DNA from: JAJDXW01 sp965214795
GTDB lineage: Bacteria > Pseudomonadota > Gammaproteobacteria > HK1
Length of the DNA: 64,000 nt
Assembly: GCA_965214795.1 (NCBI GenBank)
Contig: OZ243976.1
Span: 1 to 64,000, forward strand
Reading direction: 5' to 3'
The notes under the pieces were generated by a model that was given only the letters and a program-made list of their open reading frames with translations, was not told the origin of the DNA and ran no database searches. Of the stretch, positions 17,764 through 25,616 are shown piece after piece (the stretch's first letter is position 1; each line of letters opens with the position of its first letter). Position numbers and translations under genes: made by a program.

Positions 17764-19041
17764 GTGAACGCCCCCGGCCCGCCCGCCCGCCGGCCCGCCG
17801 GCGCCCGCTCCGGCCGCACCCGCCCCGGCCGCTTCGCGCTGCTCCGCCGGCCCGACTTCCTCCGGCTCTGGCTCGCGGGCGGGTTCAGCGGCACGATCCG
17901 CTGGCTCGAGACCCTCGCCATCGGCCTGTACACGTTCCACGAGACCGGCTCGCCGTTCCTGGTGACCGCGATGCTCTTCGCCCGCACGCTCCCCTCCCTG
18001 CTGCTCGGCGCCCCGGTCGGCGCCCTCGCCGCCCGTCTCGACCGCAAGCGGCTGCTCATGGCGAGCTTCGCGGTGCTCACCGGCGCGGGCGCGGCGCTCT
18101 TCGCCCTTGCCCACACCGGCCGGCTCGAGCTCTGGCACGTCGCGGCCGGGGCGGTGCTGAGCGGGTGCACGTGGGCCATGGACCACCCGGTCCGCCGGAC
18201 CATGCTCGGCGAGGTCGCGGGGAACCGGCGCCTCGCGGTCGCGATGAGCCTCGACATGGCCACCGTGCACGCCACGCGCGCCCTCGGCCCCCTCGCCGGG
18301 GGGGCGCTGCTCCACTGGCACGGAATCGCCGGGGTCTATGCCCTCGCGGTGGTCCTCAACGGCGCGAGCCTCCTGAACGCCAGCCGCCTCCGGTACCGCC
18401 CCCGGAACGAAGCGCCCTCCCCCGCCCTGCGGTTCACGCGCGTGCTGTCCGACGGCATCACGTTCGCCCGCGGCAATCCGCTCGTGCTCGGAGTGCTTAC
18501 CGTCACGATGCTCGTGAACCTGTTCGGGTTCTCCTACGTCTCGATCGCCCCCGTCATCGGCGAGCAGGTCCTCGGGCTCGATCCGGTGCGGGTCGGGTTG
18601 ATGATGGCGACCGAGGGGCTCGGGGCGTTCATCGGCTCGCTCGTTCTCGCGACGTTCGTCCGCCCCGCCTGGTACCGGCCGGTGTTCAGCGCCGGCGCGG
18701 CCGGCTTCGTCGCGATGGTGACCCTGTTCTCGCTCTCCACCTGGTTCGCGGCCACCCTCCCCGTCCTGCTCGTCGCGGGCCTCGCGGTGGCCGGCTTCGC
18801 GGCGATGCAGGGGACGTTGCTCATGCACGGCACGCCGCCGGAGATGCGCTCGCGGGTGATGGGGCTGCTCTCCCTCGCCATCGGTGCGGCCCCGTTCGGC
18901 ATCCTGCTGGTCGGAGCGCTCTCCGAATGGCTCGGACCCGCCCGCGCGCTCACCGTCTGCTCCCTCACCGGGCTCACCGCCCTCGTCGGCGTGGCGGTCG
19001 TCTGGCCCGCGTTGCGCCGGACCGCAAAACAACCGCCTTGA
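17764..19041 (+). CDS. MFS exporter, EntS/DHA3-like
   Basis: 425 residues with about twelve hydrophobic helices. The N-terminus RPDFLRLWLAGGFSGTIRWLE and the loop ARLDRKRLLMASF (between helices 2 and 3) are typical of the MFS_3/EntS group, which exports siderophores or drugs by proton antiport. The first 25 residues are Pro/Ala/Arg-rich and poorly conserved in type, so an internal start is possible. The gene stands alone between a MITE and another repeat element. Confidence 0.85.
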   Translation: MNAPGPPARRPAGARSGRTRPGRFALLRRPDFLRLWLAGGFSGTIRWLETLAIGLYTFHETGSPFLVTAMLFARTLPSLLLGAPVGALAARLDRKRLLMASFAVLTGAGAALFALAHTGRLELWHVAAGAVLSGCTWAMDHPVRRTMLGEVAGNRRLAVAMSLDMATVHATRALGPLAGGALLHWHGIAGVYALAVVLNGASLLNASRLRYRPRNEAPSPALRFTRVLSDGITFARGNPLVLGVLTVTMLVNLFGFSYVSIAPVIGEQVLGLDPVRVGLMMATEGLGAFIGSLVLATFVRPAWYRPVFSAGAAGFVAMVTLFSLSTWFAATLPVLLVAGLAVAGFAAMQGTLLMHGTPPEMRSRVMGLLSLAIGAAPFGILLVGALSEWLGPARALTVCSLTGLTALVGVAVVWPALRRTAKQPP

Positions 19042-19260
19042 ACCTGCGGGCGTCCCGCGCCGCCGCGGTTTCACGAGGTCGGCCGCCCCTTTCCGGACCC
19101 CCGCGGGTACGCGCCCGACCGCCGCCTCTCCGGGGTCCGCAGGCGAGATCGACCGGGTTGCACCGCGGTCGGACGGCTCCGGCGCAGGCCGACCCTCGGG
19201 ATGGCCTCGGGACAGCCTCGGGAGGGCCCTGGGGCAGCGCCTTGGGAGGGCCTCGGGACG

Positions 19261-19503
19261 GCTGGTGCCCCACATCCGCCCGCTGGGCTTCATACGCGGC
19301 GAATCATGGAAGTCATTGTTTTCCGGCCCTTTGCTGTTTCCGTGAACGGCGCATCGAATGACAAACCAGTCCCTGGCCGGTCCCGATGCGGCCAAGGCTC
19401 GACGAGTCCGGCTTGGGCAGTCATCGGCAGATAGATTGCAAACAACTGAATTGATATGAATTATTCATGTTCAAGGTCCAGCGAGAAGATGTGGGGCACG
19501 GGC
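19261..19503 (-). mobile_element. MITE-like element, full copy (235-243 bp)
   Basis: Ends GTGCCCCACATC (19265-19276) and GATGTGGGGCAC (19488-19499) are perfect 12-bp inverted repeats. The interior is about 85 percent identical by eye to 54681-54956, including the near-palindrome ATGAATAATTCATATCAATT. No coding sequence is supported. The rest of 19042-19576 is without a recognisable gene. Confidence 0.8.
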
Positions 19504-19576
19504 AGGCCCTCGGGGCGGCCTTGGGAGCAGCCTCGGGACAACCTCCGGGGGGCCGAGATCCGCGGCCGGGCGGCCC

Positions 19577-20377
19577 CTACACGATGAAGCGGCGCCGGAC
19601 GAGGGCGACGGAGAGGTAGAAGCCGGCCGCCGCGAATCCCGCGAGCGCCGCGAGGTGCGCGATCGGGTGCTCGACGGGGGCGCCCGTCGCGAGCGGGCGG
19701 ACGAGGGCCACCGCATGGGTAAGGGGGAGTGCCTGCACCGCGTGCTGGACCGCCTCCGGCAGCGACCCGATCGGATAGAACACCCCGCACAGGATGAACA
19801 TCGGGGTGATCACGAGGGTGATGTAGTAACTGAAGAAGTCGTATGACGGGGAGACCGCGCTCATCGCGAGGGCGGGCCCCGCGAAGGCGAGCCCGATGAG
19901 GAGGAGCAGCGGGATGCAGAGGAGGGCCTGCGCGCTCGCGACCGCCCCGAGCGCCGTGGCCACGATCAGGATCGACGCGCCCGAGATGCAGCCCTTGGTC
20001 GCGCACCAGAGCATCTCCCCGGCGACGATGTCGTCGACTTCGAGCGGGGTCGCGAGCATGCCGTCGTAGGTCTTCTGGGGAACCATGCGGGTGTACGCCG
20101 AGTAGATCCCCTCGTACGACGCGGAGGTCATGGCCGACGAGGCGATCAGGCCGGACGCGAGGAACGCGAAGTAGTCGATCCCGTCCATCTCTCCGATGAA
20201 GCGCCCGAGCCCGAAGCCGAGGCCGAGGAGATAGAGCAACGGCTCGCCGAAGTGGAACAGCATGTTCGACATCACCAGGCGAAGCCACACCCGGAAGTTC
20301 CGCCGCCAGACCATGAAGGCGAGCGAGCTCGGGGCGGGGAGGCGCCAGTGTCCGTGGGAGCGCTCTTCCACGTCCAC
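19577..20377 (-). CDS. ABC-2 type exporter permease, NodJ family
   Basis: 266 residues from GTG 20377, 5 bases after the ATPase stop; NodJ proteins are about this length. About six membrane helices; typical NodJ motifs are YLLGLGFGLGRFIGEMDGI, YFAFLASGLIASSAM and the loop MVPQKTYDGMLATPLEVDDIV. It forms the membrane channel for the ATPase encoded just upstream. NodIJ-type pairs export oligosaccharides or lipids; the substrate here is not known because no synthesis genes are adjacent. Confidence 0.88.
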   Translation of the reverse strand: MDVEERSHGHWRLPAPSSLAFMVWRRNFRVWLRLVMSNMLFHFGEPLLYLLGLGFGLGRFIGEMDGIDYFAFLASGLIASSAMTSASYEGIYSAYTRMVPQKTYDGMLATPLEVDDIVAGEMLWCATKGCISGASILIVATALGAVASAQALLCIPLLLLIGLAFAGPALAMSAVSPSYDFFSYYITLVITPMFILCGVFYPIGSLPEAVQHAVQALPLTHAVALVRPLATGAPVEHPIAHLAALAGFAAAGFYLSVALVRRRFIV

Positions 20378-20382
20378 GTCCG

Positions 20383-21303
20383 TCAGTCCCGCAGCTCTCG
20401 CCCGGTGAGCCGGAGGAACACGTCCTCGAGGTTCGCGGGCCGGTGGAGGTACTCGAGCTCCGGGTAGTCCGCGAGGCTCGCGAGCACCGCCCCGGGCTCG
20501 CTCGTATGGCAGTGCCACACGCCGTCCACCGTCTCGATTCGGGCATGCCGGATCAGCTCGGGGGGCGGCGGCCGATCTCCCGCCCGCACCTCGACCACAC
20601 TCGGCTCGACCTCCTGCGCGACCAACGCCCGCGGCGCGTCTTCGGCGAGGATGCGCCCGCGGTCGATGATCGCGACCCGGTCGCAGAGCCGTTCCGCCTC
20701 CTCCATGTAGTGGGTGGTGAGCAGCACGGTGGTTCCGCGCTCGGCGAGCGCACGCAGGCGCGACCAGATGAGATGGCGGATCTGGGGGTCGAGGCCCGTC
20801 GTCGGCTCGTCGAGGATGAGGAGCCGGGGCTCGTTCACCAGGGCGCGGGCGATCACCAGGCGCCGGCGCATGCCGCCCGAGAGGGCCGGGATGCGGTCGT
20901 GCGCCCGTTCCTCGAGAGAGACGAACTCGAGAAGCGATTCGAGAAACGGCCGCAGGGGTCCGCGCCGGCGGCGCGGGAAGTAGGAGGCGTATACCTCGAG
21001 GTTCTCCATCACCGAGAAGTCGGGGTCCAGGTTGTCGTCCTGCGACACGACCCCGATCCGAGCCCGCACCCGGCGGCCCGCCGCGGGCATCGCCTCACCA
21101 AAGACGGTGAGCGTGCCGCCGCTCGGCGGCGAGTGCCCGAGGATCATGCGAAGGGTGGTCGTCTTGCCGGCTCCGTTCGGCCCGAGAAGCCCGAAGCACC
21201 CGCCCCGCGGCACGTCGAGATCGATCCGGTCAACGACCGGGACCGTGCCGAAGCGCTTGACGAGCCCCCGTGCCTCCACCACGAACGGACCGGATTCCGT
21301 CAC
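20383..21303 (-). CDS. ABC exporter ATPase, NodI/drug-exporter family
   Basis: 306 residues from GTG 21303, which has GGGAGG 9 bases upstream (an alternative GTG at 21312 is possible). It has the complete ABC set: Walker A GPNGAGKTT, Q-loop VVSQDDNLDP, signature LSGGMRRRL, Walker B LLILDEPTTGLDP and switch His in LLTTHYMEEAE. The C-terminal extension ending NLEDVFLRLTGRELRD is typical of NodI/DrrA proteins. Cytoplasmic, drives the NodJ-like permease encoded next. Confidence 0.92.
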   Translation of the reverse strand: MTESGPFVVEARGLVKRFGTVPVVDRIDLDVPRGGCFGLLGPNGAGKTTTLRMILGHSPPSGGTLTVFGEAMPAAGRRVRARIGVVSQDDNLDPDFSVMENLEVYASYFPRRRRGPLRPFLESLLEFVSLEERAHDRIPALSGGMRRRLVIARALVNEPRLLILDEPTTGLDPQIRHLIWSRLRALAERGTTVLLTTHYMEEAERLCDRVAIIDRGRILAEDAPRALVAQEVEPSVVEVRAGDRPPPPELIRHARIETVDGVWHCHTSEPGAVLASLADYPELEYLHRPANLEDVFLRLTGRELRD

Positions 21304-21312
21304 CTCGTTCAC

Positions 21313-21699
21313 CCTCCCCGCCCGGCGGCCGCGGCGCGGTGCCACACGGCGCTGCGGAATGCGCCGGGAAAGCCGTGCCCGTCCCCTTCCCGCCCCCGCT
21401 CTACCCCGGCTCCACCCCGGCTCCCGCCCACCAATGGCGCGCCCGAGCGCCCGACCCGCGGGCGAACGCGCCGCCCAATCGGCCCAACGACCCCCACCCC
21501 GGCATCCCGGGGCCGCTCCGCAGGACCATCGACGCACGTTTCGATCACCGGAGTACCACGCGCCCCGACTCGCGTCGACCAGCCCCTCCCCCCTGCGTGA
21601 CTACAGGATAGTCCTACCCGGCATCGGACACCGGCTTGACTTCTCGCCGGGCGGGCGGGAAGTCTATTCCGTCTTCGTCACCGCTGGAGGGCCGCCGCC
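21313..21699. promoter_or_regulatory. Divergent intergenic region, 387 bp
   Basis: Lies between the leftward NodI-like gene and the rightward ATC-hydrolase-like gene, so it must hold promoters for both. I could not pick convincing -35/-10 boxes. It contains no gene or repeat that I can support. Confidence 0.4.
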
Positions 21700-22176
21700 A
21701 TGCAGACCCTGCCGATCATCGAGCTTCGCCGCATCGAAGCCAACATCATCCAGCCGATCTACAAGGAGATGGTGAAGGAGCTGGGCGAGGAGTCCGCCCG
21801 CCGGATCCTCGGTCAGGCGATCCGCCGCAACGCGATCGAGCAAGGACGCAGCCTCGCCGAAGCCTCGCCCGAGCCGCCCGGGATCGCGGCGTTCGCAGCC
21901 TTGCTCGAGCGCTGGAAGGCGAACGATGCGCTTCGCATGGAGACCATCGAGCAGACCGAGGAGCGGCTCGACTTCAACGTCACCCGCTGCCGGTACGCGG
22001 AGATGTACCGGGAGATGGGGCTCGGCGAGATCGGGGATCTCCTGTCGTGCAACCGCGACGGCGCGCTCTGCGAAGGCTACGACCCGCGGCTCGAGCTCAG
22101 CCGCACCCGGACGATCATGGGCGGCGACCCGCACTGCGACTTCCGTTATCGCTGGCGGAGCGAGGCGTCGGAATGA
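21700..22176 (+). CDS. ATC hydrolase-like protein (PF14196 type)
   Basis: 158 residues. The pattern RRIEANIIQPIYKEMVKELG, then LDFNVTRCRYAEMYREMG, then LSCNRDGALCEGYDPR and TIMGGDPHCDFRY is that of the L-2-amino-thiazoline-4-carboxylate hydrolase family. The three conserved cysteines (in TRCRY, LSCNRD and PHCDF) and the Cys-Asp pair near the end are present. The founding member opens a thiazoline ring in cysteine synthesis; most homologues are uncharacterised. A GGAGGG ribosome site precedes the ATG. It is followed by a glutaredoxin gene 63 bases downstream. Confidence 0.8.
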   Translation: MQTLPIIELRRIEANIIQPIYKEMVKELGEESARRILGQAIRRNAIEQGRSLAEASPEPPGIAAFAALLERWKANDALRMETIEQTEERLDFNVTRCRYAEMYREMGLGEIGDLLSCNRDGALCEGYDPRLELSRTRTIMGGDPHCDFRYRWRSEASE

Positions 22177-22239
22177 ACGCCGACGCGCTTGGTATGATCG
22201 GGCTCGGGAGACATCACCATCGAACGAGGAGGGCTTCCA

Positions 22240-22857
22240 ATGCCCCTTGATCAGGCAGTCCGGGAACGCATCGACGGCATCGTGGGTTCGGACCGCATCG
22301 TGCTCTTCATGAAGGGCACCCCGGCCATGCCGCAGTGCGGGTTCTCGGCCACGACCACCTCGATCCTGAACACTTTGGTCCCCGAGTACACGACCTTCAA
22401 CGTGCTCGAGGACCCGGAGATCCGGGACGGCGTCAAGGCCTACTCCGAGTGGCCGACCATCCCCCAGCTCTACGTCGAAGGCGAGTTCATGGGCGGCTGC
22501 GACATCGTGCGCCAGATGTTCAACAGCGGCGAGCTGCACGATGCGCTCGGTCTCGATCCGCCGGACCGGACCCCCCCCGACATCCACGTCAGCGACACCG
22601 CGGCCGAGCTGATGCGGGACGCCCTTTCCGAACAGCCCGGCGTCGCCGTGCACCTTCGCATCGACGCGAACTGGCAGCACGGCTTCAGCCTCGCCCGGGT
22701 CGAGGGACACGAGGTCTCCGCGGAGTCGAACGGGGTGACGATCTACATGGATGTCGGAACCGCCCCGCGGGCGCGCGGTCTCTCCGTCGGCCTCGAAGAG
22801 AGTCTGACCGGGGTCACCCTCAAGGTCGACAACCCGAACGTCCCCGCGAACCCCTGA
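22240..22857 (+). CDS. Grx4-type monothiol glutaredoxin fused to an A-type (IscA/HesB-like) domain
   Basis: 205 residues. Residues 1-105 are a monothiol glutaredoxin: IVLFMKGTPAMPQCGFSATT carries the CGFS active site that binds a [2Fe-2S] cluster with glutathione, and SEWPTIPQLYVEGEFMGGCD is the GSH-binding part. Residues about 115-205 (IHVSDTAAELMRDALSEQ to VTLKVDNPNVPANP) follow the HesB/IscA fold, but none of the three cluster-binding cysteines of that family is present, so this half probably has a structural or protein-binding role. Likely function: iron-sulfur cluster trafficking in the cytoplasm. Confidence 0.88.
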   Translation: MPLDQAVRERIDGIVGSDRIVLFMKGTPAMPQCGFSATTTSILNTLVPEYTTFNVLEDPEIRDGVKAYSEWPTIPQLYVEGEFMGGCDIVRQMFNSGELHDALGLDPPDRTPPDIHVSDTAAELMRDALSEQPGVAVHLRIDANWQHGFSLARVEGHEVSAESNGVTIYMDVGTAPRARGLSVGLEESLTGVTLKVDNPNVPANP

Positions 22858-23334
22858 GGGCGCCCCGCCGCAGTCGCCGTGACCTCCAGGAGCATGGTTC
22901 CCGCTCCCTCGCCCTCCGTTCGCTGTCCCGGCGGGCGGAACGGCGCGGGGCGGGTTCGCGGTCGTGTTGCGCTCGGGAGCCGCCGCCATCCCCGAGCCCG
23001 CGCCCGGTGACGTCGGTGTGCTGGCCCCCACGCGAGCGAAGCCACCGACAGCGGCGTGGCCGTCGCCATAGCGCTCGGCGGCTGTAGGACCACGGCGAAA
23101 ACCGGGCGACATACCCGAATGGCGGTAGATTATCGAGCCAGCGGGACGACCTCCGGCAAAAGATCGAGCAGTTGGACACGCAGATCAGGAAGCTGAAAAG
23201 GCGAACCCGATCACGAAGGCCAATTGGCGCGAGCGGCCGTACTATCTGTTCGACATTGCCATCCCGAGGATCACATGGAGGCGCAACGGGTTCCGAGACA
23301 TACTTTTGGCCGGAAGCAGGCCGAGGAGATCTCC
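22858..23334. other. Intergenic, 477 bp, with a possible protein remnant
   Basis: From about 23222 one frame reads NWRERPYYLFDIAIPRITWR, which looks like real protein but has no start and runs into the vapB region. It may be the tail of a lost gene. Nothing else is recognised. Confidence 0.35.
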
Positions 23335-23568
23335 GTGGAGACCACCGCCAAGCTGTTCACCGATGGCCGCAGCCAGGCCGTCCGGATCCCCAAAGCCTAT
23401 CAATTCGAGGGTGTCGACGAGGTCATCCTGCGTAAGGAGGGTGACGCATTGATCATCATACCCGCTCGCAAGAGCTGGACTTCCTTCGCCGACGAGGTGT
23501 CCAGGGCGGATGACGACTTCATGGCCGAGCGGCCCGACTTGATGGACGACCGCCGGGCTGTCTTCTGA
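23335..23568 (+). CDS. vapB: VapB-type antitoxin (AbrB/SpoVT fold)
   Basis: 77 residues from GTG 23335, which has GAGGAG 6 bases upstream; the frame is open further but the upstream part is not conserved in type. TAKLFTDGRSQAVRIPKAYQF is the swapped-hairpin AbrB DNA-binding domain. The acidic C-terminus (DEVSRADDDFMAERPDLMDD) would wrap and block the toxin. It overlaps vapC by one base (TGATG), typical of co-translated toxin-antitoxin pairs; the complex usually represses its own promoter. Confidence 0.88.
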   Translation: METTAKLFTDGRSQAVRIPKAYQFEGVDEVILRKEGDALIIIPARKSWTSFADEVSRADDDFMAERPDLMDDRRAVF

Positions 23569-23981
23569 TGCGGTACATGCTCGACACGGACATTTGCAGC
23601 TACGTCATTCGGCGGCATGACCCCCGCCTGCTCGCGACCATGCAGACACGCACCCGTTCGGGGGCAGAGATTTCGATCTCGGCCGTCACCTACGCCGAGT
23701 TGAGGTCGGGCGCGGAGCGATCACGAAACACCGCCCGACACCACACGATGATTCAGTCATTCTGCGAGAGACCGAGTGGCGTGATGGCCTGGGGCCGCAG
23801 CACGGCGGACGCATACGCCCGCATTCAGGGCAAGCTGTTCGATGCCGGAGAACCCATTGGCCGGAACGACACCATGATTGCCGCCCACGCGCTGGACTTC
23901 GGCTGCATGCTCGTCACGAACAACGAGCGGCACTTCTCCAGGGTCAAGGGAATCGAGCTGGAGAACCGGCTACCCCCTTGA
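23568..23981 (+). CDS. vapC: VapC-type PIN-domain ribonuclease toxin
   Basis: 137 residues with a complete PIN active site: D6 in MLDTDI, E44 in TYAELRSG, D101 in GRNDTMIA and the C-terminal LVTNNERHF. VapC toxins are magnesium-dependent ribonucleases that cut tRNA or rRNA when the antitoxin is degraded. The last 36 codons and 57 bases downstream are duplicated at 27539-27709, on the far side of the two-ATPase cassette. Confidence 0.88.
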   Translation: MRYMLDTDICSYVIRRHDPRLLATMQTRTRSGAEISISAVTYAELRSGAERSRNTARHHTMIQSFCERPSGVMAWGRSTADAYARIQGKLFDAGEPIGRNDTMIAAHALDFGCMLVTNNERHFSRVKGIELENRLPP

Positions 23982-24038
23982 CGCCTCCGGTCAGCGACGT
24001 TCGGGCGGCAAGTCCGGCGCCGGGTTGCGAGCTTCACG
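23874..24038 (+). repeat. Direct repeat, left copy (vapC 3' end plus downstream)
   Basis: 165 bp nearly identical to 27539-27709 (a few mismatches and a 6-bp insertion). Together they bracket a 3.5-kb segment with two ATPase genes. The segment 24039-24307 has no gene that I recognise. Confidence 0.85.
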
Positions 24039-24307
24039 GAGTCGCGGTGCGATGGCGCGGCGAGCGCGATCGGTCCGAGCCGTGGGGCGAGCCGCACCAG
24101 TCTGCGACACGCTTGGGGGCCCCGTAGGTTCGACAGTCCGTCACCTCGTGAGCGACCCCGTATCGCGCCGACTCGAGACCTCGGACGAACGACCGAAAGG
24201 TCCGGGTAAGGGGAGCCCTCGCCGCATGTACTTGACTTGTTTTTTTGTCAATCTCGCGCCTGCTCAAGGTGTCTGGCGGAGCGTACCGGAAGCCTCGTCT
24301 GTCTGTT

Positions 24308-24366
24308 CAACGAGTTCGTTGACAACGTATCTGTTGACCCTGTAGGATTCAACGAATACGTTGAAC
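24308..24366 (+). promoter_or_regulatory. Promoter with palindromic operators before the ATPase pair
   Basis: TTGACA (24320-24325) and TAGGAT (24344-24349), 18 bases apart, form a likely sigma70-type promoter. Two inverted repeats overlap it: TCAACGA-GT-TCGTTGA at 24308-24323 and TTCAACG-AATA-CGTTGAA at 24349-24366, sharing the box TCAACG. Four such boxes around one promoter suggest a dimeric repressor or autoregulation. Confidence 0.6.
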
Positions 24367-24381
24367 ACGGATAGAGCTGCC

Positions 24382-25605
24382 ATGAGATCATCCACCGGCC
24401 GCTGGGTAAGCGGCGACGACTTCTTCGACCGTGAACCCGAGCTGGGACTACTGGAATCGCGGGTCCGTGGCGGCAACCACGTGCTCCTGACCGGGCAACG
24501 GCGGATGGGCAAAACCAGCGTTGCCCGAGAACTGTGTCGGCGGCTTGAATCTCGAGGGTGGACCTCGATCTTCGCCGATGTCGAAGGAGCGACCCGCCCG
24601 GAGGACGTGATCGCCGACATCACCGAGGCGGTACACCCGATCCGCTCGATATCGGCACGCTTCGCGGACACGATGAGGCGCTGGATCGACGAGAACGTTG
24701 AAGAAATCAGCGCGTCCGATTTTCGCGTGAAGGTCCGCGCCGGATTGAGTGAAAGCTGGCGGCGTCACGGAGACCGGATAATCGGCATTTGCGCCGATCA
24801 CGACCGGCAGGTCCTTCTCGTCATCGACGAGCTGCCCATATTTCTCATGCGAATGCTCCGTGACGACGAGGGAGCACGACGCGTCGAGGAGTTCCTGAGC
24901 TGGCTGCGCGGCGTGTTTCAAAAACTTGACGGGAAATCACCGGCCCTCATCATATCCGGCAGCATCGGGCTGGCTCCCCTTGTCGAGAGGCTCGGCATAC
25001 CCGACCGAATCAACTACCTCTATCAATTCCGCCTTGGGCCTTGGGATCGCGATACAAGCATCCAGTGTTTCCAACTCCTCGCCGACAGTAACGGACTTCG
25101 GACCGACGACGGAGTTGCCGGCGCCGTATACGAAGCGCTCGGCATCGGTATTCCGCATCATGTGCAGTCCTGTTTCGCACGCCTGCACGAGCTTGCAGTG
25201 ATGCGAAATCTCGATCGCGTGACGACGGAGGATGTCGGCGAGATCTATCGAACCGAGCTTCTCGGGCCTTCCGGCCAGAGCGACCTCGTGCACTATGAGA
25301 CCCGTCTCAGGAACGCATTGGACGAAAAAAGCTGCCGGATTGCCTTGGAAATTCTTGCCGAAGCGGCCACCCGGGACGTGTTTACGGGCCACGCGCGACG
25401 CTGCCTCGAACGCTGGTATTCGCCGGCGATCGAGGAAGCGTCCCGCCATATCGGGGAGGCGCTTGATGTCCTGATCCACGACGGCTACCTCGAAGCCGCT
25501 GACGATGGTCACCGTTTCCACTTCCGATTACTGAAGGACTGGTGGTCGGCACGCTTCCGTGACCACCACACTCCCCTTGAAAGCCGCACGTCGGACCAGG
25601 ATTGA
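24382..25605 (+). CDS. AAA/STAND-type ATPase, first of a pair
   Basis: 407 residues from ATG 24382. DFFDREPELGLLESRV is the entry motif of the archaeal-type ATPase group, Walker A is GQRRMGKTS at 38-46, and Walker B is VLLVIDE at 144-150. The C-terminal third (from about 300) looks like a winged helix with helical extensions. Such proteins form NTP-switch modules, often in defence or transcription control. It is separated from the second ATPase by 11 bases, so they are co-transcribed. The exact role is unknown. Confidence 0.7.
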   Translation: MRSSTGRWVSGDDFFDREPELGLLESRVRGGNHVLLTGQRRMGKTSVARELCRRLESRGWTSIFADVEGATRPEDVIADITEAVHPIRSISARFADTMRRWIDENVEEISASDFRVKVRAGLSESWRRHGDRIIGICADHDRQVLLVIDELPIFLMRMLRDDEGARRVEEFLSWLRGVFQKLDGKSPALIISGSIGLAPLVERLGIPDRINYLYQFRLGPWDRDTSIQCFQLLADSNGLRTDDGVAGAVYEALGIGIPHHVQSCFARLHELAVMRNLDRVTTEDVGEIYRTELLGPSGQSDLVHYETRLRNALDEKSCRIALEILAEAATRDVFTGHARRCLERWYSPAIEEASRHIGEALDVLIHDGYLEAADDGHRFHFRLLKDWWSARFRDHHTPLESRTSDQD

Positions 25606-25616
25606 AGGGGTTTCCA

